The notes under the pieces: generated by a model
What the model saw: only the letters and a program-made list of their open reading frames with translations
The model's database searches: none
What the model was told of the DNA's origin: nothing
Assembly (NCBI RefSeq): GCF_020149915.1
Contig: NZ_CP083760.1
Coordinates: 620,001 to 684,000 of the forward strand
Length of the DNA: 64,000 nucleotides
Origin: Candidatus Sulfidibacterium hydrothermale
GTDB taxonomy: Bacteria > Bacteroidota > Bacteroidia > Bacteroidales > F082
Reading direction: 5' to 3'
Part shown: piece after piece, positions 34,689 to 42,680 of the stretch
How the letters are laid out: each line of letters begins with the position of its first letter
Numbering within the stretch: the first letter of the stretch is position 1
Translations under genes and position numbers: made by a program

Positions 34689-36170
34689 ATGAATTATGCT
34701 CATAGCAAAGTGAAAATTTACAGGCAGAAAATTTCTTTTCTTCCTGATGAAAGCCGGGTGATTACCAAACTCTTTGGCTTAGATAAAGTGCGCATTTATA
34801 AGGTGATAGACCGTGTGCTAAAGCTTTCTGAAAAAGAGAAAGGCCGGATTTTGGAACAAATTATTTCCAATTTTGAAAAAAGGCACAAAAATGTAAAACG
34901 TATTTTTAAGGATAATTTCGATGAGATTATCAAACATCTTGATATTACCATTTACAATGAGCTTTCGTTGGAAAACAAATTGTTGGTAGGGGCTTATTTT
35001 ACGTTGGAATATTCCATTGAGTCGGCTGCTTTGTTCAACCCATCCATTGTACCGCATCCTTTTCAAACACCGGAAGATATGGCTGCACGGCGATTGAAAG
35101 TCATTATCAGTTTTCGTGCTGTCGGCGAAGGGCACATGTCGTCGGTGGTTTTCCGGAGTGGCACGCTGGATGAAACCGGCGATATCGAAATGGATGAGTT
35201 GAGCCACCTGGTGGAAAAAGCCAAAATCATTCATTCGGCGGAGTACAGCAAACAGGATTTTATCATGAAACTGTCGGATATGGGGCAATATGAATGGGTA
35301 AAGTCCATTTTTGATGATTTGCTGGATAACTTTACGGCCGAGGAACTGGAAGAAAGTATTAAACATTTTCGCGAAAAAGGAATCCTTACCCCCAAAGAAG
35401 AACAAGCCATTGATACGCTGTACTGGATTTTACGGTCAAATTACGAGATAGAATTTCATGATGATTCCGATATTTCGGAAAGAGTGATCTTCCCCCGTTC
35501 CACTACCGATATCCGCGCTATAGAAGATGCCCGGTTTGTGGCTTTTAGTGGCGGAAACGGAAAATACACCTATTATGCCCCTTATACGGCTTACAACGGG
35601 ATTACCATACTTCCGCAGTTGATTGAAACCAAAGACTTTTTCCGTTTCAAAATCAGCACTATGACCGGCCCGGGTTCGCAAAATAAAGGAATGGCCCTTT
35701 TCCCGGAAAAGATCAACGGGAAATATGCCATGATTTCGCGCAACGACAACGAAAACCTGTACATCATGTACAGCGACAGCCTGAATTATTGGGAAAATCC
35801 GGTGTTGATTCGTGAACCCAAATTTTTCTGGGAATTTATCCAAATTGGGAACAGCGGTTCTCCCATCAAAACCCCGAAGGGATGGTTATTACTGACCCAT
35901 GGTGTAGGTCCGGTACGTACGTATTCGCTGGGTGCTATTTTGCTGGATTTGAACGATCCGTCAAAAGTGATTGGCGAATTGAAAGACCCGCTGCTGGTAC
36001 CTCGCGAAACCGAACGAAACGGCTATGTCCCGAATGTAGTATATGCCTGTGGCGCCCTGCTGCATAACGAATGGGTAATATTGCCTTATGCGGCTTCTGA
36101 CACCCGTTCCGGAATTGTAAAATTTAAGCTGAATGACTTACTGAATCAGCTCACACCGGTAAAAAACTAA
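34689..36170 (+). CDS. GH130-type glycoside phosphorylase/hydrolase, long form
   Basis: A 493-residue protein. Residues 1-175 are an extension of mainly helices with no recognised family. The rest is a five-bladed GH130-like propeller: VIFPRSTTDIRAIEDARFV holds the catalytic acid (Asp of IEDARF), YTAYNGITILPQLIETKDF follows, then GMALFPEKINGKYAMISRNDNENLYIMYSDSL, and GNSGSPIKTPKGWLLLTHGVG, with the lysine and histidine that bind phosphate in GH130 phosphorylases. GH130 acts on beta-mannosides, including beta-1,2-mannooligosaccharides. Phosphorylase or hydrolase cannot be decided by eye. It converges with the three genes of the GT4 operon. Confidence 0.8.
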   Translation: MNYAHSKVKIYRQKISFLPDESRVITKLFGLDKVRIYKVIDRVLKLSEKEKGRILEQIISNFEKRHKNVKRIFKDNFDEIIKHLDITIYNELSLENKLLVGAYFTLEYSIESAALFNPSIVPHPFQTPEDMAARRLKVIISFRAVGEGHMSSVVFRSGTLDETGDIEMDELSHLVEKAKIIHSAEYSKQDFIMKLSDMGQYEWVKSIFDDLLDNFTAEELEESIKHFREKGILTPKEEQAIDTLYWILRSNYEIEFHDDSDISERVIFPRSTTDIRAIEDARFVAFSGGNGKYTYYAPYTAYNGITILPQLIETKDFFRFKISTMTGPGSQNKGMALFPEKINGKYAMISRNDNENLYIMYSDSLNYWENPVLIREPKFFWEFIQIGNSGSPIKTPKGWLLLTHGVGPVRTYSLGAILLDLNDPSKVIGELKDPLLVPRETERNGYVPNVVYACGALLHNEWVILPYAASDTRSGIVKFKLNDLLNQLTPVKN

Positions 36171-36193
36171 GAAATAGCCGTGACGCCGGGTTT

Positions 36194-37240
36194 TTATTGC
36201 CCTGATGATACCTGTTCCAAAATTTTCCGGTAAACATTTACATAGCCGTCAATCATTTTGTTGATGCTGAAATGACTGAGGGCATGTGAGCGGCAATCGT
36301 TTCTCCGGAGTTGTTTTACCTGGGGCAAAACCGCTACTGCTTCGTGAACGTTTTGCACCAGAAATCCTGTTTTTTCATGTAAAATAAGTTCCGGCATTGA
36401 ACCGCGGTTGAATGCGATCACTGGCGTTCCGCACATCATGGCTTCGGCTACGCTCAGTCCGAATGGTTCTTCAAAACGGATGGGATGGAGCAAAGCATAA
36501 GCCTCGCCAAGCAGCTTATCGCGTTGTTTCGGGCCGGAATTCCCCACGTACACAATCTGTTCTCCGTCAATTTGTGGCTTTACTTTTTCGTTAAAGTATT
36601 TTTCGTCCTGGATGAGTCCGGAAATGATCAGTCGCATTCCGGCCTGACGGGCAATTTCTATCGCTTCTGTTGTTCCCTTTTCGGGATGAATACGTCCAAA
36701 GAAAAGCAGATAGTCGCCATGATTTTCTCTGAAATGAAAATCGTCGGGATAGATGCCGTTGTACACCGTGGCTATATAATCCAGTTCCGGACTGCGGTCG
36801 GAATTGCTGATGGAGACATACCAGCCCGTGGAATTGTATTTTTTGTAAACCGGAATGATCTTGGGAGAAGAGAAACCATGAATGGTGGTGACCATCGGGG
36901 TTTTGATCAGTCGTGAATAGGTCAGCGGAAGAAAATCGTAGTTGTTGTGTAAGATATCAAACTGATCCGCCATTTCCATAAAATGAGAAATGTGCAAGGA
37001 CTCACACACTTTGGCATCCATTTCGGGATGTTCGCCGTAAGGTTTGTCACATACTGCTTCCAGTTTTCCTTTGGTCAGCGAATCGGCTGTGGCAAAAAGG
37101 GTGACATCGTAGCCACGGTTTACCAATCCTTCGGCAATATTGGATGCCACCTGTTCCCACGGGCCGTATTTTCGTGGCGGGGTGCGCCAGCAGGCCGGTG
37201 ATAAAATAGCGATCTTTTTGTTTTTCAGAATATCATCCAT
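36194..37240 (-). CDS. GT4-family glycosyltransferase
   Basis: A 348-residue GT-B enzyme. The N-terminal domain starts KIAILSPACWRTPPRKYGPWEQVASNIAEGL, a GT4 entry with the acceptor-side glycine loop, followed by HNNYDFLPL. The C-terminal domain has FFGRIHPEKGTTEAIEIARQAGM and the donor-site EPFGLSVAEAMMCGTPVIAFNRGSMPEL, which is the E-x7-E motif of retaining GT4 enzymes. The sugar donor is not evident from sequence. It begins one base after the GH130 gene ends (37242), so the two are translationally close and surely one transcript. Confidence 0.88.
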   Translation of the reverse strand: MDDILKNKKIAILSPACWRTPPRKYGPWEQVASNIAEGLVNRGYDVTLFATADSLTKGKLEAVCDKPYGEHPEMDAKVCESLHISHFMEMADQFDILHNNYDFLPLTYSRLIKTPMVTTIHGFSSPKIIPVYKKYNSTGWYVSISNSDRSPELDYIATVYNGIYPDDFHFRENHGDYLLFFGRIHPEKGTTEAIEIARQAGMRLIISGLIQDEKYFNEKVKPQIDGEQIVYVGNSGPKQRDKLLGEAYALLHPIRFEEPFGLSVAEAMMCGTPVIAFNRGSMPELILHEKTGFLVQNVHEAVAVLPQVKQLRRNDCRSHALSHFSINKMIDGYVNVYRKILEQVSSGQ

Positions 37241-37241
37241 A

Positions 37242-38174
37242 TCAGGGAATGGCTTTTCTTGAGTGGGTTAAACACATTTCTACCAAATCGTCAATTCGTG
37301 CGGTTCCGGTACACATCACGGTGTCTGCTCCGCCCCAGTAAAGGCGAATAATACCGTTATCTTCCGGAACGGCAGCGCAGCTGAATACCACATTGTGCAC
37401 GTAACCGGTGATTTCCCACGGATCTTCAGGCTGTAAAATCCAGTCATCGCTTACGCCTATGATTTTGGACGGATCATTTAAATCGTGTAATGCCACGCCC
37501 AGCCGGTAAACACTGCCATCCATCGTAGGGAAAACACCATGATAGATGTTCAGCCAGCCTTTGTCGGTTTTTATGGGAGGCGCTCCCGGACCAATTTTCA
37601 TTTCATCCCAATGGTACGGAACAGGATTCATAATCCGTTTCGATTCGCCCCAATAGCGCAAATCAGGAGAATAGGAAATCCAGATCGACCAGGGGCTGAT
37701 TTCGGAATGAGGCCGGTCGAGACGGGCATATAAACCGTTGAACTTTTCCGGGAAAATGACCACATTGCGATAATCGGCTTCAGTGATCATGGAAAAGCGT
37801 TCCACTTTCTCAAAATCACGGGTTTTGGCCAGCCCTATCCGTATTCCGTGTGGCGAGTAAGCGCTATAAGTAATGATGTATTCCCCGTCAATAAAAGTAA
37901 TTCGAGGATCTTCGATACTCCATGATTCATATTCCTGGTATGGACTTTTGTCTTCCGGAGTCATAAAAGGTTTTTTCCTGACTTTAAAGTCCGTTCCGTT
38001 TTCACTGTCGGCAATGCCGAGGATGCTTCTTCCGTTATGAAGATGTGATCGGAAGATCATCACGTATTTTCCGTTGTGTTTTACCACGGCAGCATTGTGT
38101 ACGGTAGCTACCGGATACGGCACATCCTCTTTCGTCAGGATGGGATTTTTTGCATAGCGGATCACGGGTTTCAT
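37242..38174 (-). CDS. GH130-type beta-mannoside phosphorylase-like protein, short form
   Basis: A 310-residue single-domain GH130 protein. The substrate-side RSHLHNGRSILGIADSENGTDF is followed by YESWSIEDPRITFIDGEYIITYSAYS, in which the Asp of EDPR is the family's proton donor. The segment GLYARLDRPHSEIS supplies an arginine and GPGAPPIKTDKGWLNIYHGV supplies Lys and His; these are the residues that hold phosphate in GH130 phosphorylases, so phosphorolysis is more likely than hydrolysis. The middle gene of a three-gene unit; a phosphorylase next to two GT4 enzymes suggests turnover of a mannoside made by them. Confidence 0.85.
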   Translation of the reverse strand: MKPVIRYAKNPILTKEDVPYPVATVHNAAVVKHNGKYVMIFRSHLHNGRSILGIADSENGTDFKVRKKPFMTPEDKSPYQEYESWSIEDPRITFIDGEYIITYSAYSPHGIRIGLAKTRDFEKVERFSMITEADYRNVVIFPEKFNGLYARLDRPHSEISPWSIWISYSPDLRYWGESKRIMNPVPYHWDEMKIGPGAPPIKTDKGWLNIYHGVFPTMDGSVYRLGVALHDLNDPSKIIGVSDDWILQPEDPWEITGYVHNVVFSCAAVPEDNGIIRLYWGGADTVMCTGTARIDDLVEMCLTHSRKAIP

Positions 38175-38192
38175 GATAAGCTCCTTTCGTGT

Positions 38193-40427
38193 TTATATGG
38201 TTTTTTCTTTTTCAAAAGCTTCTAGTACCGTAAGATGGGATAGCAGATAAGCCAGCATGCTTTCTGCTCCCTGGTTGCGGTTCACGCCCTCTTTTTCCAG
38301 TCCGTCACAACATCCTTTGGTTTCGTAATCAAACAAAGGAATACGCAAATCGTTTTCGCCAAGGAACCACATGTACGAAGTAAACATTCTACGGAGATAA
38401 TCTTTCTTTGTTTCGCTTACCAGGTAAGCTTTTTCGTACATCAGCACCATGGCCATAGCATCAATAGGTTGTTGTGAGAAACGAGCCCTTTCTCCTCCTT
38501 TTTTAAACCAGCCTTCGTTGCCGATGAGAGAGATATGATCGCCTTCGAAAATGGTTTTGTCAAGAAAAGAAAGGCTTTTTTCAGCAATTTGCAGATATTT
38601 TTCCTGTTCGGTTTTTTCGTAAGTGCAAAACAGGGATGCCGGCAGAAGTCCGTTATCGTAAGTAAGAATCGGTTCGAACCATTGCCATTCGGCATCACTT
38701 TCTTTTTCAAAAGCTTTCACCAGTTTATCGGCCATGCCGGCCATGATGTTTACCATGCCTTCATCCCACGGAAACCGTTTCAGATAATAGTTGATCCCCA
38801 TCAATGTGTTGGCAATCCCGCGCAGACTTTGCAAATCGTTGAACTGCTGAATGGAACGGCTGAACAAGTGCTTGGCAATTTGAAAAAAGGCGTCGTTGGG
38901 GGCATGGGCCAATAAAAATCCCAAAGCCCATACGGCCCGGCCAAAAGCATCTTCCGAACCTTTTTTATCCAGATACTGATGGTCGTATCCCATAAAATTA
39001 TGGAAGGAGCCATCTTCGTTTTGCATATAATTGATAAAAGAAAGATAAGTGGACATCAAATCGATGGCTTCCGGTTCTTTTTGCCGTTCGTGTACCATGG
39101 TCATCACCAGCAACGCCCGGGCATTGTCGTCAAGACAATAGCCGTGATGATAGTCCGGAATATTATATTTGGCATGTTGTAAGATGCCGGTGGCATCGGT
39201 CAGTCGTTTTACATGACTCAGGTTGAGTGACGGCAGCAGGGTGGGGTCAATAATTTTTTCATTGTAATTTTTAGGCTTTTGGTGTTTTCTGATGGCTGTT
39301 TCAGCTGTTTTTAGATATTTCTTTCCCTGTAACGGCCAGGTGACTTTTTTACCGTAATTAAAGGCTTTATTCCGGATCTCTTTCATTTTTGCCGGGTTTT
39401 CCAGCAGGTCGATGAGTACATCGGCTAATGCTTCATGGTCGTTGAACGGAAAGAGAACCCCACGACCTTTGTCGAGTAATTCAACCGCATGCCAATAAGG
39501 CGTAGAAACAACGGCTGCTCCGGCTCCCACAGCATACGTCAGGGTGCCGCTGGTAATTTGTGCTTCGTTGGGATAGGGTGTAATGTAAATATCGGTAGCT
39601 GACAAATAGGCACACAGGTCTTTTTCTTCCAAAAAACTGTCGATAAATACGACATGTTTTCCCAGCTTGTTTTTTTGCACCAGCCGTTTCAGAAAATGGC
39701 GGTATTCTTCTCCGGAAACCCTGACTACGCCCGGATGGGTCTTTCCAATAATGAGGTATTCTACCTGCGGGAATTTCTCCACCACGCGGGGCAAAGCCCG
39801 GATAACGGTTTCAATGCCTTTTCCCCGGCTCAGCAGCCCGAAAGTCATAAGAGAAATTTTGTCTTCGAGATGGAACTTTTTCTTGTAATCATCGTGGTTT
39901 TGGTAGTCAAATTCAGGGAATCCATGTTCGATAATGGTGATTTTCCGGCGTGGAATCTGGTAAATTTCTTCCAGGAAATTTACCGCCATTTTACTCATCA
40001 CCACGATCTTATCCGCCTTTTTTCCAATTTCGGTGATGATGGCTTTTTCGCTAAAAGTGGGTTCTTTCAGTACGGTGTGAAAGGTAACCATCAACGGAAC
40101 TTTTAACCGGTTGATGAGTGGCAGGATATAAACGCCGCTGTTCCCGCCGAAAATGCCAAACTCATGTTGCAGAATACAAATATCCGCACTGTAGTTGATA
40201 AAGTCAGCTGCTTTTAAATAGTCTTTCTGGTGGCTTTCGCGGATGCTGTACTTGACAATGTCAGGATAGGCATAAGCTCCGTCTTTATCCGTCATGGCTA
40301 CCACAAAAATGTTGTTTTCCTCTTTTTTTCCGTCAGCTTCATGCGGAATAGACCGGATCAGGTTTTCTGTAAATGTGGCAATTCCGCATTCGCGCGGCGG
40401 ATAGGTTGTTATGACAGCTGCTTTCAT
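38193..40427 (-). CDS. GT4 glycosyltransferase fused to a C-terminal helical-barrel-like domain
   Basis: A 744-residue protein in two parts. Residues 1-375 are a GT4 GT-B enzyme: TYPPRECGIATFTENL, LQHEFGIFGGNSGVYI, FGLLSRGKGIETVIRALP, and TYAVGAGAAVVSTPYWHAVELL with Glu316 as the conserved donor-site glutamate. After a linker, residues about 400-744 form a helical region with repeated W/Y/F and acid motifs (HGYCLDDNARALLVM, GRAVWALGFLL, ARFSQQPIDAMAMVLMYEKAY, NRNQGAESMLAYLL). These resemble (alpha/alpha)6-barrel carbohydrate enzymes, but I cannot name the family. First gene of the unit with GH130 and GT4, 18 bases upstream of GH130. The 5' start at 40427 opens directly with the Rossmann strand. 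Confidence 0.8.
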   Translation of the reverse strand: MKAAVITTYPPRECGIATFTENLIRSIPHEADGKKEENNIFVVAMTDKDGAYAYPDIVKYSIRESHQKDYLKAADFINYSADICILQHEFGIFGGNSGVYILPLINRLKVPLMVTFHTVLKEPTFSEKAIITEIGKKADKIVVMSKMAVNFLEEIYQIPRRKITIIEHGFPEFDYQNHDDYKKKFHLEDKISLMTFGLLSRGKGIETVIRALPRVVEKFPQVEYLIIGKTHPGVVRVSGEEYRHFLKRLVQKNKLGKHVVFIDSFLEEKDLCAYLSATDIYITPYPNEAQITSGTLTYAVGAGAAVVSTPYWHAVELLDKGRGVLFPFNDHEALADVLIDLLENPAKMKEIRNKAFNYGKKVTWPLQGKKYLKTAETAIRKHQKPKNYNEKIIDPTLLPSLNLSHVKRLTDATGILQHAKYNIPDYHHGYCLDDNARALLVMTMVHERQKEPEAIDLMSTYLSFINYMQNEDGSFHNFMGYDHQYLDKKGSEDAFGRAVWALGFLLAHAPNDAFFQIAKHLFSRSIQQFNDLQSLRGIANTLMGINYYLKRFPWDEGMVNIMAGMADKLVKAFEKESDAEWQWFEPILTYDNGLLPASLFCTYEKTEQEKYLQIAEKSLSFLDKTIFEGDHISLIGNEGWFKKGGERARFSQQPIDAMAMVLMYEKAYLVSETKKDYLRRMFTSYMWFLGENDLRIPLFDYETKGCCDGLEKEGVNRNQGAESMLAYLLSHLTVLEAFEKEKTI

Positions 40428-40783
40428 GGTTTATTTTTTTATATTTTACGTTACACAGAACAATTCATGGTTGAAAATTATTCGATACACGAATGTCCAA
40501 TGGAACATCATGATTTAAATGAACATATTCTCCAAAGTTAGGAAAGTTTTCACAAAAGCCGTACCATTGGCGAAAACAGAAATCCTAAAAAAACAAAAAG
40601 ACCGTTGTTGTCCTTTTGCTGGATCCACTTTAAAAGTGCCTGCTGGTTTTTGCCCTTCATTGTCCAGGCGGATGCCCGGACAACAGTTTCTATGTGAATT
40701 TTCCAGTTAAATTAAACCGAACAATATTTTCAGTTTTTTCTTAACTTTACAGCAACCAAAAAACCAAACCCTTGCAGCCATGA
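40428..40783. other. Gene-free stretch upstream of the GT4 fusion gene
   Basis: It contains the start region of the minus-strand GT4 unit and one hairpin repeat (40658-40685). No exact TAnnTTTG box was found for the GT4 unit. A 63-codon open frame at 40519 runs through the hairpin and has no family features, so it is not called a gene. Confidence 0.6.
40658..40685. repeat. 28-nt hairpin repeat, copy 3
   Basis: CATTGTCCAGGC - GGAT - GCCCGGACAACA. Same orientation as copy 2 by its GGAT loop; the stem ends are slightly degenerate. It marks the left edge of the AT-rich segment. Confidence 0.8.
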
Positions 40784-40909
40784 ATGGTCTCACAGTATTT
40801 ATTTGGGAAGAGCACAATTGTCCGGGAGTATTTCGGGGATAACCGTATTGTATTAAGATATAAGGAGTTAGCCAGCATATTGAAGATGATGACAAGTAAA
40901 TCATACTAA
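40784..40909 (+). CDS. Short ORF (41 codons) before the FISUMP gene
   Basis: ATG 40784 to TAA 40909, ending one base before the lipoprotein ATG. The sequence starts MVSQYLFGKSTIVREYFGDN and has amphipathic residues typical of real coding sequence, but no family was recognised. A second short frame starts 4 bases upstream and ends at 40842, so a frameshifted remnant of a longer gene is as likely as a true small protein. No ribosome-binding site is evident. Confidence 0.3.
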   Translation: MVSQYLFGKSTIVREYFGDNRIVLRYKELASILKMMTSKSY

Positions 40910-40910
40910 A

Positions 40911-41675
40911 ATGAAAAAACAAAATAAAGATTTAATAAATCTGATTCTTATAATTGGATTTATTATAATAACAGTGACAAGTTGCGAAAAAAAGAATGTC
41001 GACTTGGTAAATTTAACCAAGGGGAAAACCACAGCCGCCTTTAATCCTAATCTTAAATATGGAACGATGACTGACCAAGATGGAAATGTCTATAAAACAA
41101 TTAAAATTGGTTCTCAGATATGGATGGCTGAAAATCTGCGTACAATTCATTATCGGAATGGAGATCCGGTCATTAATGTAACTGAAAATGCAAAATGGGA
41201 CACCACCACTTCTGGTGCATATTGTAGTTATAATAACATAAAGAATGCAGATTCTATTGCTACGTATGGAATGTTATATAACTGGTATGCTGTTTCTGAC
41301 CCAAGAAGATTAGCACCAACGGGTTGGCACATACCTACAGATAAAGAATGGGGAATTTTAATTAACTATTTGGGTGGAGATAGTATTGCAGGTGGAAAAT
41401 TAAAAGAAAGAGGAACTGAACATTGGGAGAGTGAAAATGTTGGTGCTACCAATGAAAGTGGTTTTACTGCTTTACCAAGTGGGGCTAGAAATTATTATGA
41501 TGGAAGTTTTAATTGGATTAATGATAACACTTTTTGGTGGTCTTCTACAGAAGAAGACAATACTTACGCTTGGTACCGGTATATTAACCATAAGTCACCA
41601 AGTGTCGAAAGATTTTCATTGTATGTTGGAAATAAAAGATCAGGATTTGCTATTCGATGTATAAAAGATTATTAA
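40911..41675 (+). CDS. FISUMP-domain lipoprotein
   Basis: A 254-residue lipoprotein; the signal peptide ends in VTSC (Cys about residue 25). Residues 50-254 form a Fibrobacter succinogenes major paralogous (FISUMP) domain: DQDGNVYKTIKIGSQIWMAENLRT, YGMLYNWYAV, PTGWHIPTDKEWGILINYLGG, GFTALPSGARNYYDGSF, FWWSSTEE and GFAIRCIKD are its standard blocks. The domain is surface-exposed in gut and marine Bacteroidota and Fibrobacteres and may bind glycans or help attachment; the function is not settled. Codon use is AT-rich compared with neighbouring genes, and it lies between the inverted hairpin repeats, so horizontal gain is likely. Confidence 0.9.
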   Translation: MKKQNKDLINLILIIGFIIITVTSCEKKNVDLVNLTKGKTTAAFNPNLKYGTMTDQDGNVYKTIKIGSQIWMAENLRTIHYRNGDPVINVTENAKWDTTTSGAYCSYNNIKNADSIATYGMLYNWYAVSDPRRLAPTGWHIPTDKEWGILINYLGGDSIAGGKLKERGTEHWESENVGATNESGFTALPSGARNYYDGSFNWINDNTFWWSSTEEDNTYAWYRYINHKSPSVERFSLYVGNKRSGFAIRCIKDY

Positions 41676-41744
41676 CAGAGAAATGGAAATAATAACAACG
41701 TTGGCTAACATACCGATGCTTCATGCTGAAAAAAACGCAACAAA

Positions 41745-42185
41745 ATGTATAATGATCTAAAAAATATTTCTTCAACAATTAATAAGCTATCAAAAAAAGA
41801 CTGGAAGAAATTATTTGACTTAATTCCTGAAATTGAACAAACGGAAGACTTTATAGAAAGTGGCGGGTGGGTTGAAACCGCCGATAATCCGGAAGGTTTT
41901 GTAATAGAACCGATTATTGAAAAAAAGATTGTCTGGGATTTAATAGATACATTGGATAAACTTGATTTATTAATTGCGTTTAATTGGGTTAATTGGAAAG
42001 AAGGCAGAGAAATAGCCTCTAAAAAAGATTTTGAAAATCGAGATACGATCACGTTGTTAAAATTGATCTCAATGTTTATTAGAGTTAACCGGTTTTTTGA
42101 TGGGGAATTGGAAGGGAGATTTTCAGATCGAAGTATGGAAAGAATTTTAAAGCAAATCAAAAAAAACGTTGAAAGTAAGCTGTAA
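41745..42185 (+). CDS. Small protein, possible DUF6508-like
   Basis: A 146-residue acidic cytosolic protein. Helices and loops include IINKLSKKDWKKLFDLIPEIEQTEDF and AFNWVNWKEGREIASKKDF; the (D/N)W-x-NWKEG phrase recalls DUF6508, a small family of unknown function. No catalytic motif, signal peptide or membrane segment. Only three bases separate it from the zinc-ribbon gene, so they are probably one transcript. Identity is tentative. Confidence 0.6.
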   Translation: MYNDLKNISSTINKLSKKDWKKLFDLIPEIEQTEDFIESGGWVETADNPEGFVIEPIIEKKIVWDLIDTLDKLDLLIAFNWVNWKEGREIASKKDFENRDTITLLKLISMFIRVNRFFDGELEGRFSDRSMERILKQIKKNVESKL

Positions 42186-42188
42186 ATT

Positions 42189-42488
42189 ATGGGACAGCGG
42201 TGGACATACCAGTGTAAAAAATGCGGCTATTCTACGCTTGTTTCCGGTGGGCAAGATGTTGGCATGATGATAAAGACAGATACGTTTATTTGCTTGAAAT
42301 GCAAGGAAGTGGTAGATGTTGTGATTGAATACCGGACAGGCGAAAAATTTAAAAAATTGAATGCAGGAAAATGTCCCCTCTGTCATTCAAAAAAGCATTT
42401 GGTAAAATGGGATACGCAACTACGTCCCTGTCCTAAATGTGGCGGAAAGTTAGAAAAAACATCCGGAACTCATCTGCTTTGGGATTGA
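42189..42488 (+). CDS. Small zinc-ribbon protein
   Basis: A 99-residue protein with four CxxC knuckles: CKKC (residues 9-12), CLKC near 37, CPLC near 62 and CPKC near 81. Two zinc ribbons, each made of two knuckles, are the likely fold. Such small ribbons bind nucleic acids or proteins; here the role is unknown. It begins three bases after the previous gene, and the 28-nt hairpin follows 88 bases after its stop. Confidence 0.7.
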   Translation: MGQRWTYQCKKCGYSTLVSGGQDVGMMIKTDTFICLKCKEVVDVVIEYRTGEKFKKLNAGKCPLCHSKKHLVKWDTQLRPCPKCGGKLEKTSGTHLLWD

Positions 42489-42575
42489 AATGAACCAAAT
42501 GAACCAAGCCGTATTTTGATATCCAACCAATAAAATTGCGTCACGGCTTTATCTGTTGCCGCATGGCACGCTCTT

Positions 42576-42603
42576 CATCGTCCGGGCATCCGCCCGGACG
42601 ATG
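42576..42603. repeat. 28-nt hairpin repeat, copy 4 (inverted)
   Basis: Perfect arms CATCGTCCGGGC and GCCCGGACGATG around ATCC, the reverse complement of the GGAT loop in copies 2 and 3. It closes the AT-rich segment on the right. Confidence 0.9.
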
Positions 42604-42667
42604 ATTTTATGGGGATTTTCAGGTAAATTAAAACCGTGCTGACAAAATAGAATTATCTTTTTCGCCT

Positions 42668-42675
42668 TATCTTTG
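42668..42675 (+). promoter_or_regulatory. Predicted -7 box of xseA
   Basis: TATCTTTG ends only five bases before the ATG at 42681, so the transcript may carry little or no leader. The GTG at 42675 overlaps the box and is unlikely to be the start. Confidence 0.5.
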
Positions 42676-42680
42676 TGCCT

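Noticed and set aside
40519-40710. 63-codon frame over hairpin repeat copy 3
   Set aside because: Its sequence is largely the repeat itself plus a basic stretch; no ribosome binding site or family.
42563-42580. Sigma-54 promoter-like TGGCAC upstream of xseA
   Set aside because: The GC element at the correct spacing is missing and the sequence runs into the hairpin repeat.
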